A stretch of 44,758 nucleotides of DNA, from contig USFB01000011.1 of assembly GCA_900553895.1 (NCBI GenBank), positions 1 to 44,758 on the forward strand. The letters run 5' to 3'. The translations under genes and the position numbers were made by a program. How positions within the stretch are numbered: the first letter of the stretch is position 1; every line of letters starts with the position of its first letter. This DNA is from an uncultured bacterium (GTDB lineage: Bacteria; Cyanobacteriota; Vampirovibrionia; Gastranaerophilales; Gastranaerophilaceae). The notes under the pieces were generated by a model. It ran no database searches. It saw only the letters and a list, made by a program, of their open reading frames with translations, and was not told the DNA's origin. Below, one piece after another: positions 15,359 through 23,577 of the stretch.

Positions 15359-16621
15359 ATGAAGAGATTTGTTTTTACACTAATTTTAATTATGGCGGTG
15401 CAGGTTTCAGCGTTTGCGAATGTCAAAAACGTTGATTTGGACACCATGGTGCAAATCGGCTTGAAACAAAATTGCGACCTTAAAATTAAGAGAATGGAAC
15501 TTAAAGCTGCTGAAAAAGATATTAAAATTGCAAATCGGCTACAAAATCCGCAAATTCAATCAAACATTGTAATGGGAAATGTTGCGCTCGGTAACTCTTC
15601 GCAAGCAGGCGTTGCATTGCCGATAGAAGTTCTAAAACGTGGAATTAGGAAAAAAGTCGCAACAGAGGCTTACAATATTAAAGAAACAGAATTAAAACAG
15701 GCAGAACATAATTACAAATTACAAATAATGCAGGCTTATTTTGACATTCTTTATGCAAAATCAGTTTATAACATTCAAGAAGAACGTTTGAAATTATTTA
15801 AAAATTTAGTTCAAATAACAACAGACAAACCAAAATATCCGTCCTATGAGATTGATAACTTGAAGGCTGATATTCAATATGCGCAGCAGTTAATTGCAGT
15901 AAATCACGCTAAAGCAAATTTATTGGCAAAACAATTTGAGTTAAATAAGATTTTGAATACTGGTGATGATAGCGTAATGTATGACACAAAAGAATCGTCA
16001 TTGCTTGGAAATTGGGCGTTTTTGAATATTCGGCTTCCTGAATATAATTTTTTGGAAAATATAGCACTTCAATATAGTTATATGGTTAAAATTTCTCAAA
16101 AAAATATTGATAAATCGGAGCTTGAAGTAACAATGGCAAAAAGAAATCGTGTGCCTGATGTTAGCGTTGCCGGAGGTTACGCTTGGCAAGCGCATGGTCA
16201 TGCGCCAAATAATTATGGCGGCGCGTTCGTTGGTGGAACTATTGATGTACCTATTTTGTACAATTTTACGCCTGAAATTCAAAAGGCGCAAATTTATTTG
16301 GAAAGAAGCAAAGCAAGCAAGAAAGCTTACGAATATCAACTTAAGTATGAATTAAAGAAAGATTACAATACGTTCAAATATTCGGCTGAAAATATGGAAC
16401 ATTCAAAAAAAATTCTTGAAGATTCAAAAAAAATCGTAAAACTTTCAACCGAAGGTTATATCAAAGGCAAAAATTCTTATACGGATTTGGTAATCAACGA
16501 AAACGGTCACCAGGAGGTTTTGAGCCAATATTTGACTGCGATGTCAAGACACTTTTATTCTTATTTAGAACTTATGCAAGATATCGGGCATGATATTTTG
16601 ATTGAAGAGGATTTATTATGA
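15359..16621 (+). CDS. TolC-family outer membrane protein
   Basis: Outer-membrane efflux/secretion channel of the TolC/CzcC type. Signal peptide residues 1-20 (MKRFVFTLILIMAVQVSAFA). The mature part shows two repeats of long amphipathic helices (Q-A-Y-F-D-I-L-Y-A-K segment in the first half, K-K-D-Y-N-T-F-K-Y-S segment in the second), as expected for the helical periplasmic barrel. 420 aa, near the lower end for the family. The ATG at 15359 begins exactly at the signal peptide; the in-frame ATG at 15341 overlaps the -10 box. Its stop overlaps the next gene by ATGA. No inner-membrane pump or adaptor gene is adjacent. Confidence 0.85.
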   Translation: MKRFVFTLILIMAVQVSAFANVKNVDLDTMVQIGLKQNCDLKIKRMELKAAEKDIKIANRLQNPQIQSNIVMGNVALGNSSQAGVALPIEVLKRGIRKKVATEAYNIKETELKQAEHNYKLQIMQAYFDILYAKSVYNIQEERLKLFKNLVQITTDKPKYPSYEIDNLKADIQYAQQLIAVNHAKANLLAKQFELNKILNTGDDSVMYDTKESSLLGNWAFLNIRLPEYNFLENIALQYSYMVKISQKNIDKSELEVTMAKRNRVPDVSVAGGYAWQAHGHAPNNYGGAFVGGTIDVPILYNFTPEIQKAQIYLERSKASKKAYEYQLKYELKKDYNTFKYSAENMEHSKKILEDSKKIVKLSTEGYIKGKNSYTDLVINENGHQEVLSQYLTAMSRHFYSYLELMQDIGHDILIEEDLL

Positions 16622-17406
16622 TTAAACTTGTTGCAACTGATATAGACGGCACAATTTTGATACCTGAAGGTGATTTTACCAAAGGTGTGAAAAAATGTAT
16701 TAAAGAGCTTTGTGCAAAAGGGATTAAAGTAGTCCTTGTTACAGGTAGAATGAACGCTGCCGCAGAACTTATTGCCCAAGACTTAGGACTTAATACTCCC
16801 GTGATTTCTTATCAAGGCGGGCTTGTAAAATACAATGGTAAAACCCTTTATAAAAGATGTTTGACAGAAGAGCAAGCACAAAAAGTTATTGATTGGGCAA
16901 AGTCTGAAAATATTCATTTGAATTTGTATAACGATGATATTTTGTATTCAGAAACAATATGTCCAGAAATTGAGCGTTATTGCAACAATTTACATACAAA
17001 ATATACTATAAAATCTTTTTGTGAAGTAGAAAAAAGTAGTGTAAATAAACTACTCGCGATTGATTATAACCATCCTGAAAAAATTGATAAACTTGAAAAA
17101 GAATTACCAAAAATTTTTCCGGATTTGTATATAATTAAATCAACACCATACTTTTTGGAATTTTCTAACAAAGAAGGTTCAAAATATTGCGCAGTTAAAT
17201 TTTTGCAAAAATATTGGGGAATTGATGAGGATGAAACATTAACCATTGGTGACCAAAATAACGACATTGCCCTATTAAAAGCCGGTGGCATTAAAGTTGC
17301 AATGGGAAATGCAACAGAAGAATTAAAGTCAATTGCAGATTATGTGACTGATACGGTCTATAATGACGGTTTTGTTAAGGCGATGGATAAGTTTGTAAAG
17401 GAGTAA
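16618..17406 (+). CDS. Cof-type HAD-IIB family phosphatase
   Basis: Haloacid-dehalogenase superfamily hydrolase, probably a sugar-phosphate or nucleotide phosphatase. Motif I is D-I-D-G-T (D8 nucleophile, D10 acid), motif II is V-T-G-R, a C2 cap lies between, and the C-terminal motifs are K-E-G-S-K-Y-C and I-G-D-Q-N-N-D. 262 aa is standard. Translationally coupled to the TolC-like gene by the ATGA overlap. Substrate unknown. Confidence 0.9.
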   Translation: MIKLVATDIDGTILIPEGDFTKGVKKCIKELCAKGIKVVLVTGRMNAAAELIAQDLGLNTPVISYQGGLVKYNGKTLYKRCLTEEQAQKVIDWAKSENIHLNLYNDDILYSETICPEIERYCNNLHTKYTIKSFCEVEKSSVNKLLAIDYNHPEKIDKLEKELPKIFPDLYIIKSTPYFLEFSNKEGSKYCAVKFLQKYWGIDEDETLTIGDQNNDIALLKAGGIKVAMGNATEELKSIADYVTDTVYNDGFVKAMDKFVKE

Positions 17407-17415
17407 CTTAATATT

Positions 17416-17772
17416 ATGAAAATCAATAATTTATCACAAGACAATCCAAACACTAATTTTAAAAGTTTAAGATTTAACCGTGTTCATTATGGGGAAAAGC
17501 AGATTATAAGAAAGAACTTAGGGAAATTAAGAGAGTTAGCAAAAGATTGCGATATTAATATAACATCTAACTTTTATAAAAGACCTGGACATTCTTTCTA
17601 TGACAAAGGTTACGACATTAGTTATAAACCCTTGAAAGAAACTGATACTTTTAATAAAAATATAGATGATTATGAAGTAAAAAGTGTTTATATTCCAGAA
17701 CGAGAAGAAACGGATATAGTTTCTCATATAAAGGCTAATGTTGAAAAATTGAAAAAGGGTTTGAAAAATTGA
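17416..17772 (+). CDS. Small protein with NTNFKSL motif (118 aa)
   Basis: Not recognised. 118 residues, soluble and basic, with a polar start (MKINNLSQDNPN) followed by T-N-F-K-S-L-R-F, a variant of the short Phe-containing motif found in other small genes here. The rest mixes Lys/Arg helices and a Tyr-rich middle (Y-D-K-G-Y-D-I-S-Y). It begins 9 bases after the HAD gene and ends just before a strong terminator, so it closes the operon. Confidence 0.7.
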   Translation: MKINNLSQDNPNTNFKSLRFNRVHYGEKQIIRKNLGKLRELAKDCDINITSNFYKRPGHSFYDKGYDISYKPLKETDTFNKNIDDYEVKSVYIPEREETDIVSHIKANVEKLKKGLKN

Positions 17773-17780
17773 AAATAATT

Positions 17781-17820
17781 AAAAAGGGCAAAATCGGTGA
17801 AACCGATTTTGCCCTTTTTA
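17781..17820. terminator. Bidirectional terminator: 17416 gene (+) and SRP RNA (-)
   Basis: Near-perfect 18-bp stem AAAAAGGGCAAAATCGGT / ACCGATTTTGCCCTTTTT with a 3-base loop and T-runs in both directions. On the minus strand it follows the SRP RNA 3' end directly. Confidence 0.92.
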
Positions 17821-18081
17821 ATACCGTACCACTACCTATCGAAATACAGCCAAATTGATTTTGCTTATAAAATCTACTTTTTAGAAATATGACACCCGCA
17901 AGGATTACCTTAGTGCTGCTATGCTTCCATCCTGACACGGTTCGATATCTTACGCCATCATAATCTAAATTATCAACAACCCTATAAACATAGGCAACTT
18001 TTCTGTACCCCTCACAGCAGGCTCTGCACCTCGCAAACGCTTCGAGTCGAGAGAACGCTACGTCCCCGTGGAGTACGGCAT
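17821..18081 (-). ncRNA. ffs: Signal recognition particle RNA, large type with Alu domain
   Basis: RNA of the co-translational membrane-targeting particle. Read on the minus strand, the 5' end AUGCCGUAC pairs with GUACGGUAU at the 3' end (closing helix 5). The 5' part carries CGGGGACGUAGCG and a multi-hairpin region like the Alu domain of Bacillus subtilis scRNA. The conserved S-domain core is GAACCGUGUCAGGAUGGAAGC followed by AUAGCAGCACUAAGG: GNAR-type apical loop, then the AGCAGC internal loop. About 261 nt, matching large bacterial SRP RNA (about 270) rather than the 110-nt form. It sits 19 bases past the ldcA stop on the same strand and ends at a terminator. No separate promoter could be identified between 18082 and 18100. 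Confidence 0.92.
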
Positions 18082-18100
18082 GGAAATCTTAACATAAAAA

Positions 18101-18958
18101 TCAAAGGATTACAAGCTTACTACCTTCAAGCCTTGCTAATCTGCCAATCGGCACTGTTATTTTGTCTTGCTCGTGCGTAATCTTAAAACCTCCAATAACA
18201 GGAATATTAAGTCCTCGTGCTAATTCTGTAAAATATTCTTGCAGCCACATATCATTACCGCAATCTAAAAAATCACCTAAAACAATTCCTTTGCAATTTT
18301 GTTTAAACTTATCAATATTTATAAGCTGTTGGAACATTTTATCAATTTTATAAACCGGTTCGTTTAAATCTTCCACAAAGAAGATAAAATCCTCATCAGG
18401 TATGAAATCTAAACCGCACAAAGATACAACTGTTGCTAAATTTCCACCCCAAACGATACCTTGCGCGAAACCGTCTTTATAAATTTTGTCACCATAAAAA
18501 AGAAGCTCTTTACCGCTTGTTGCATCTAAAAAACTGGCATAGGTGTTGTCCTCTCCTTGCGGTATAGGAACTTCTCCAAAATCACTCGTCGCCATTGGTC
18601 CATGATAAACCACCATGTCGGTTTTCTTGTAAATCATCAATAAAAGTGCGGTAACATCAGAAAATCCGCAAAAAATTTTAGGATTTTTTTTAATCAAATT
18701 ATAATCTATTCTATTAACTAACCTGATTGCACCGTAACCGCCCCTTGCGCACATAATTATATCTATTTCCGAATCAGAAAAAAAATTGTGTAAATCTTTT
18801 AGCTTTTTATCGTCACTTCCTGCCAAATATCTGTCTTTATCGAAAATATTCTCAGAAAGCTTTACATTATAACCTTCTGATTCAAAAAACTTTTTAGCAT
18901 TTAAAACTTTTTCTTTATCGCAAGCACCAGAAAGTGCAATAATTCCAATTGTTTTCAT
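18101..18958 (-). CDS. ldcA: LD-carboxypeptidase (S66 family)
   Basis: Removes the terminal D-Ala from muropeptide tetrapeptides during peptidoglycan recycling; normally cytoplasmic. The S66 triad is visible: nucleophile S100 in G-F-S-D-V-T, E196 in V-E-D-L-N-E, and H262 in I-T-H-E-Q-D. The R-G-G-Y-G segment is also present. 285 aa, normal. No ribosome site precedes the ATG; the predicted start of transcription is the ATG itself. The SRP RNA lies directly downstream. Confidence 0.93.
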   Translation of the reverse strand: MKTIGIIALSGACDKEKVLNAKKFFESEGYNVKLSENIFDKDRYLAGSDDKKLKDLHNFFSDSEIDIIMCARGGYGAIRLVNRIDYNLIKKNPKIFCGFSDVTALLLMIYKKTDMVVYHGPMATSDFGEVPIPQGEDNTYASFLDATSGKELLFYGDKIYKDGFAQGIVWGGNLATVVSLCGLDFIPDEDFIFFVEDLNEPVYKIDKMFQQLINIDKFKQNCKGIVLGDFLDCGNDMWLQEYFTELARGLNIPVIGGFKITHEQDKITVPIGRLARLEGSKLVIL

Positions 18959-18964
18959 AAAATC

Positions 18965-18993
18965 ATTATAATTAGAGTGTAAACATTTGTAAA
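18965..18993 (-). promoter_or_regulatory. Promoter giving a leaderless ldcA mRNA
   Basis: TTTACA, 17-base spacer, TATAAT on the minus strand, then six bases (GATTTT) and the ATG. The +1 position therefore falls on the A of the start codon, and there is no Shine-Dalgarno sequence. Confidence 0.65.
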
Positions 18994-19067
18994 GATTTTT
19001 ATATACAAAGCAATTTTTTAAATTTTAAAACGTTATTATATATATACAAGTTGAAAAGGATATGACT

Positions 19068-19322
19068 ATGGGTGTATCTCCAATCGAACAAAATTATCAA
19101 TATGGTCTTTACGGTCAAGGAAGTAAAATTCCGTTTGGCGGTTTAACAGTATCACCACGTGTAACCCCAACTCCTTCCGTTGACAACCAATATGGAATTT
19201 CTATTCCACAAAATCATTCTTATACACAAGATGAAGCAGGGAATAAAATTGCTACAGGTCAAGACGGCGTCGGTTTGGCTCACGTAGATGCAAAAGATCA
19301 TAAGTTTATGCTTATTGCATAA
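19068..19322 (+). CDS. Small hypothetical protein (84 aa)
   Basis: Not recognised. 84 residues, Gly/Pro/Tyr/Gln-rich, starting MGVSPIEQNYQYG with I-P-F-G-G at about 21-25. No signal peptide. The second ATG is chosen because AAAGGA is then 7 bases upstream. Monocistronic, with a terminator after it. Low complexity suggests a disordered protein. Confidence 0.6.
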   Translation: MGVSPIEQNYQYGLYGQGSKIPFGGLTVSPRVTPTPSVDNQYGISIPQNHSYTQDEAGNKIATGQDGVGLAHVDAKDHKFMLIA

Positions 19323-19337
19323 AAAGAATCAAACAAA

Positions 19338-19377
19338 AAATAAGATCGGTTTTTATTAAATCGGTCTTATTTTTTTA
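19338..19377 (+). terminator. Rho-independent terminator of the 84-aa gene
   Basis: Stem AATAAGATCGGTTT / AAATCGGTCTTATT (two G-U pairs) followed by a T-run. Confidence 0.85.
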
Positions 19378-19443
19378 TAGAAGATATTTTTCTTGTAAAT
19401 AAATCTCTCTTTATAATATAATTAACGTAGAATTGGAGAGATT

Positions 19444-20781
19444 ATGGGAAGATATCATTTTATAGCAATAGGCGGAATAGGAATGAGCGGTTTAGCCAAG
19501 TATTTATTAGAAGACGGGCATACTGTTTCAGGTTCTGATATAGTAGATTCAAAATATGTAGATAAATTAAGAAAATTAGGTGCTGAAGTTTTTATTGGAC
19601 AAAGAGCCGAAAATGTTCCAAATGACGCAATTATAATTAAAAGTACGGCAATTCGAGATAATAATCCTGAAGTTGTAAGAGCAAAGGAATTAGGTTTGCC
19701 AATTTATCACCGTTCGGATTTACTCGCAGAAATTGCCAAAACTGCGCAAGAAAACGGAAAATGTTTCATTGGTTTTTCTGGTACTCATGGCAAAACAACA
19801 ACCAGCGGTTTAGCGTCTTTTGTACTTGAAAAAGGAAAATTAAATCCGTCTTTTGTAGATGGCGGAATTATTCCCGAATTAAACACAAACGCTCAACATA
19901 AAAACGGTAAACAGTTTGTTGCTGAGCTTGATGAAAGCGATGGAACTATTATTAAATACCATCCTGATATTTTAGTTATTAATAATTTGGAAGAAGACCA
20001 CTTGGATTTCTACAAAAATGGTATGAAAGATTTGGTTAAAACCTTCAATCAAGCAATTTCTCAAGCAAAAAAAGTTATTGTAAACAAGGATAATGAAGGT
20101 ATTCAAAATTTAAGCGGAAATTTCATTACATTTGGGCTTGATGATGCAGATTATGTTGCTAAAAATATTGAATTCTCAAAAAATGGTACAAGTTTTGAAA
20201 TTTATCATCATGGAAATTTATTAACAAGTATGAAAATTCAGCTTGCAGGTGTTCATAATATATATAATACACTTGCAGTTGCTTCAGCATTAAATGAAGC
20301 CGGTGTAAATGTAAGAATGATTGCTGATTATTTTGCAGATTTTACTGGCATGGGTAGAAGATTCCAAAAAGTTTGTAAAATTGACGGAATTGAAGTATAC
20401 GACGATTACGCACACCATCCGACCGAAATAAAAGCAACGTTGGACGCTGCAGCTTCTAAGTTTGGAAAAGAAAACATTGTTGCTGTATTCCAGCCACACA
20501 GATTCACAAGACTTCAATCTTTGTGGAATGAATTCAAGAGTGCGTTTTCTGAAGCAGGCAGAGTAATTGTAACTGATGTTTATGCAGCATCAGAAGATCC
20601 AATTGAAGGCGTAAGTGGTGAAGCTTTCGCAAAAGATTCGGATGCAGAATATATTGGCGGTAATATGCAAGAAGTTGCAGAGAAATTATTACCAACGCTT
20701 GAAAATGGAAATATCGTAATTGGCTTAGGCGCAGGCACTATTACGGCATTGGGAAAAGAATTGGAAAAGGCGAATAAATAA
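19444..20781 (+). CDS. murC: UDP-N-acetylmuramate--L-alanine ligase
   Basis: Adds the first amino acid of the peptidoglycan stem, using ATP; cytoplasmic. Dinucleotide-like G-G-I-G-M-S-G at residues 10-16, ATP-binding G-T-H-G-K-T-T-T at 113-120, central E-x-D-E-S-D and E-E-D-H-L-D segments, and the C-terminal Y-D-D-Y-A-H-H-P-T-E motif. 445 aa, normal. GGAGAG before the ATG and a TATAAT box at 19412-19417. First gene of murC-murB-ddl-ftsQ-hemW. Confidence 0.97.
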   Translation: MGRYHFIAIGGIGMSGLAKYLLEDGHTVSGSDIVDSKYVDKLRKLGAEVFIGQRAENVPNDAIIIKSTAIRDNNPEVVRAKELGLPIYHRSDLLAEIAKTAQENGKCFIGFSGTHGKTTTSGLASFVLEKGKLNPSFVDGGIIPELNTNAQHKNGKQFVAELDESDGTIIKYHPDILVINNLEEDHLDFYKNGMKDLVKTFNQAISQAKKVIVNKDNEGIQNLSGNFITFGLDDADYVAKNIEFSKNGTSFEIYHHGNLLTSMKIQLAGVHNIYNTLAVASALNEAGVNVRMIADYFADFTGMGRRFQKVCKIDGIEVYDDYAHHPTEIKATLDAAASKFGKENIVAVFQPHRFTRLQSLWNEFKSAFSEAGRVIVTDVYAASEDPIEGVSGEAFAKDSDAEYIGGNMQEVAEKLLPTLENGNIVIGLGAGTITALGKELEKANK

Positions 20782-20793
20782 AAGCTGGTTGTT

Positions 20794-20816
20794 GTTGGGC
20801 TGAAAGCCCAACCTAC
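20794..20816 (-). repeat. GTAG-headed palindrome (REP-like element 2)
   Basis: Minus-strand reading: GTAG, GTTGGGC, 5-base loop TTTCA, GCCCAAC. Identical over its whole core to the element at 26940. Lies in the murC-murB gap. Confidence 0.75.
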
Positions 20817-20840
20817 AATTTATAAAACATGCCTTGGTCA

Positions 20841-20874
20841 TTCCCTCGCCTTACAGGAAAGGGTTAGGGTGAGG
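20841..20874. repeat. G/C-rich family B repeat in the murC-murB gap
   Basis: TTCCCTCGCC / GGGTTAGGGTGAGG-type element, the same CCCTCACCC...AACCC...GCGAGGG pattern as at 38577 and, partly, 35043. It adjoins a REP-like element, as at clpP-clpX. Confidence 0.55.
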
Positions 20875-20904
20875 TCTTATCCCACAAGGGCAAAAAGGAA
20901 AATT

Positions 20905-21816
20905 ATGCAAATAAAAGAGAATTTCGAAATCAAAAATTTAACAACTTTTAAAATTGGCGGTCAAGTTGAAAAACTTTACCTGCCTGAAACATTGGAAGAA
21001 TTCACGAACTTGCTAAGAAAACTTGATAATTATATCGTTCTTGGTAGTTGCTCTGATGTTTTGTTTTCATCAAACGGCTGTAAGGGAAATATTATTTTAA
21101 CAACCGAAATGAAAAATTTTGAAATCCGAGGAACGAAAGTTTATGCTGATTGTGGTGTTAAAGATCCGCTTTTATCTCAAAAAGTTGCAGATGTTTCTTT
21201 GAGCGGTTTAGAATTTTTGATTGGACTTCCCGGAACAATCGGCGGAGCTGTTTATATGAACGCAGGCGCGCATGGGCAATGTATTGCAGATGTTTTGGTT
21301 TCTTGTTGTTTATTTGATAAAGAAACAAAAGAAGTTGTTTTTAAACAAAAACCGGAAATGGATTTTTCTTACAGACATTCAATTTTACATGAAGGACGTT
21401 ATATTTTACTTTCTGCCGAATTTGAATTAAAAAAACTTCCGCAAGAAGAAATCAAAGAATTGATGGAAAGAAATTTGACATTCAGAAAAAATATTCAACC
21501 ATCGCTGAAAAATCCAAATGCGGGAAGCGTTTTTAAAAACCCTGAAAACGATTCGGCAGGAAGACTTTTGGACAAAGCAGGAGTTAAAAGCTTTGAATCG
21601 GATACGGTTAGAGTTTGGGATAAGCACGCAAACTTTATTGTAAATAAGGGCAACGCAACATCGGAAGATGTTCTTGAACTTATGGTAAAAATGTATCAAG
21701 CTGTTAAAAATATTTATACAATAGAATTGAAGCCGGAAATTATTTTTATCGGCGATAAAACAAAAAAAGAGGAAGAATTATGCAATATACTATACAAAAC
21801 AAAGATGCAAAAATAG
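20905..21816 (+). CDS. murB: UDP-N-acetylenolpyruvoylglucosamine reductase
   Basis: FAD/NADPH enzyme producing UDP-MurNAc, the step before MurC. Seen: N-terminal N-L-T-T-F-K-I-G-G, the FAD-binding G-L-P-G-T-I-G-G-A-V-Y-M-N-A-G-A segment, Y-R-H-S, and the catalytic Ser/Phe segment G-S-V-F-K-N-P. 303 aa. The ATG at 20905 has AAGGAAA upstream; in-frame codons before it lie inside a repeat element and would add a non-family extension. The 3' end overlaps ddl by 37 bases. Confidence 0.95.
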   Translation: MQIKENFEIKNLTTFKIGGQVEKLYLPETLEEFTNLLRKLDNYIVLGSCSDVLFSSNGCKGNIILTTEMKNFEIRGTKVYADCGVKDPLLSQKVADVSLSGLEFLIGLPGTIGGAVYMNAGAHGQCIADVLVSCCLFDKETKEVVFKQKPEMDFSYRHSILHEGRYILLSAEFELKKLPQEEIKELMERNLTFRKNIQPSLKNPNAGSVFKNPENDSAGRLLDKAGVKSFESDTVRVWDKHANFIVNKGNATSEDVLELMVKMYQAVKNIYTIELKPEIIFIGDKTKKEEELCNILYKTKMQK

Positions 21817-22721
21817 CAGTTCTATGTGGCGGTATGTCATCAGAACGTGAAGTTTCATTACGTTCAGGCAAAAACTGCTTGGGCGCATTACACAGATTGG
21901 GTTATAAAAACGCTGAAATCGTTGACGTTTCTCCAAACGTAATGAACGATTTAAAGGGATTTGAATACGCTTACAACACTCTTCACGGCAAATATGGTGA
22001 AGACGGCTGTATTCAAGGTGTTTTAGAAATAATGAAAATACCTTATACCGGCTGTGGCGTAATGGCAAGTGCAATTTGTATGAATAAAGAATATACAAAG
22101 AAAGTACTTTCTACTAACAAAAATATTCCTCTTATCAAATCCGCTTTTGTAAGAAAAGGCGAAGATTTGATGAAAGCGGTTGAAGGACTTCAATATCCGT
22201 TGATTACAAAACCTGTTTCTGAAGGTTCAAGCTTTGGTATGACTAAAGTTAATAAGCCGGAAGAATTACAAGCAGCTTATGAAGAAGCTATAAAATATAA
22301 CGATGATGTTTTAATAGAAGAATTTATTGATGGCTTTTTTATCACAGTTGGTGTTTTAGAAAAAGACGGTAAAGCATTTGCAACAGAGATTCTTGAAATC
22401 AGAACAAAAACTGAATGGTATGATTTTGATGCAAAATATACAAAAGGATTGTCAGAATTTATTGTTCCTGCAACAGGCTTATCAAAAGAAGCAACAGAAT
22501 TAACTAAGAAAATTGCTGTTGAAGCACACGAAACCGCAGGTTGCTCAGGTGTTTCAAGAGTAGATTTTATGGTAAAAGACGATAAACCTTATTTCTTGGA
22601 AATTAATACAAATCCGGGTATGACAGATACAAGCGATTTGCCTGCTCAAGCAAAAGTTTGTGGAATAGACTATGATAATCTTGTTTTAATGATACTTAAT
22701 AGCGTAGGATTAAATAAATAA
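21780..22721 (+). CDS. ddl: D-alanine--D-alanine ligase
   Basis: ATP-grasp enzyme making the D-Ala-D-Ala dipeptide for the peptidoglycan stem. N-terminal G-G-M-S-S-E-R-E-V-S segment, then T-K-P-V-S-E-G-S-S-F-G-M (ATP-grasp loop), E-E-F-I-D-G, and C-terminal E-I-N-T-N-P-G-M-T metal/substrate segment. 313 aa, normal. GAGGAAGAA lies before the ATG inside the murB end, indicating coupled translation. Its stop shares bases with the ftsQ start (TAATG). Confidence 0.96.
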   Translation: MQYTIQNKDAKIAVLCGGMSSEREVSLRSGKNCLGALHRLGYKNAEIVDVSPNVMNDLKGFEYAYNTLHGKYGEDGCIQGVLEIMKIPYTGCGVMASAICMNKEYTKKVLSTNKNIPLIKSAFVRKGEDLMKAVEGLQYPLITKPVSEGSSFGMTKVNKPEELQAAYEEAIKYNDDVLIEEFIDGFFITVGVLEKDGKAFATEILEIRTKTEWYDFDAKYTKGLSEFIVPATGLSKEATELTKKIAVEAHETAGCSGVSRVDFMVKDDKPYFLEINTNPGMTDTSDLPAQAKVCGIDYDNLVLMILNSVGLNK

Positions 22722-23575
22722 TGTCAAACGAAGGACAACAACATCCAAGATACCATCAAAACAGACGTTTACAACAAGCAAAAATGCAACGTCAAGTTAG
22801 GAAGTCGCAAAGACGACTTAACCAGTTGCGCGCACTTTGGAAAATGTTTATCACAATTGGCTTGATTTGTATTGGTGTTTTTGTTCTAAAAATGCCTCAA
22901 TGGAGATTGCACTCAAACGCTTTTGACAGTTTAAACAGTCCTGCATTAGAAATTGTTAATAACAGGATTGTTCCTTCACAAAAAATTCTTTCTGCACTCA
23001 GACGTAACCAAGTTCCGCTAAAACCTATTTTTATGGTTAAAACAGATAACCTAAAAAAAAGTATTATGCAACTTGACCCTATTCAAGACGTTTATATAAG
23101 ACGTTTTTGGTTTCCTGCAAGAATACAGATTATTATAATTGAAAGAACTCCGGCAATTACGATTGCTCCTGATGAAAAAGTTGCACCGATTGCGTTCTTT
23201 TCTTCTGACGGCAAACTGATTGGTCGTGATTATATGCCATTAAGCAGTGATTTTAAGGTTGTAAGAGTTATCACTTACGGAAGCGGGGACGATTACAGAA
23301 ATTGGGATAAGGCAAAGATTAATAACTTCAAAAAGCTTGCAATGACTGTGGAAATAGATTCGGGCGAAACTGTTGAGTACATTGATTACAGAAATCCACA
23401 AGATGTTTATGTAAAAATTCCGACTGCGAATATAAGACTGGGAAGTTTTAATGCAGGAACTTATGAAAAAATCCATCGTTTACCATCTTTGTTACCGCAA
23501 GTAAAAATGCTTAATAAAAAAGTTAAATATATTGACTTGCGTTGGGATTCTAATTATATAAAACTGGATGAATAA
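22721..23575 (+). CDS. ftsQ: Cell division protein FtsQ/DivIB family (POTRA domain)
   Basis: Single-pass membrane protein of the divisome that links FtsB/FtsL and the septal synthase. Basic, Gln/Arg-rich cytoplasmic tail (1-40), one membrane segment (about 41-58), then a POTRA-like region with L-D-P-I-Q-D-V-Y-I-R-R-F-W-F-P and I-I-E-R-T-P-A, and the FtsQ beta domain. 284 aa. Position after ddl in a murC-murB-ddl cluster is the expected place. ftsA/ftsZ do not follow. Confidence 0.88.
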   Translation: MSNEGQQHPRYHQNRRLQQAKMQRQVRKSQRRLNQLRALWKMFITIGLICIGVFVLKMPQWRLHSNAFDSLNSPALEIVNNRIVPSQKILSALRRNQVPLKPIFMVKTDNLKKSIMQLDPIQDVYIRRFWFPARIQIIIIERTPAITIAPDEKVAPIAFFSSDGKLIGRDYMPLSSDFKVVRVITYGSGDDYRNWDKAKINNFKKLAMTVEIDSGETVEYIDYRNPQDVYVKIPTANIRLGSFNAGTYEKIHRLPSLLPQVKMLNKKVKYIDLRWDSNYIKLDE

Positions 23576-23577
23576 TT

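Noticed and set aside
17735..17938. Minus-strand 67-codon frame across the terminator and SRP RNA
   Set aside because: Overlaps a clear structured RNA and a terminator; coding is not credible.
20869..20904. In-frame N-terminal extension of murB
   Set aside because: Consists of repeat-element sequence; the ATG at 20905 has the ribosome site and matches the family N-terminus.
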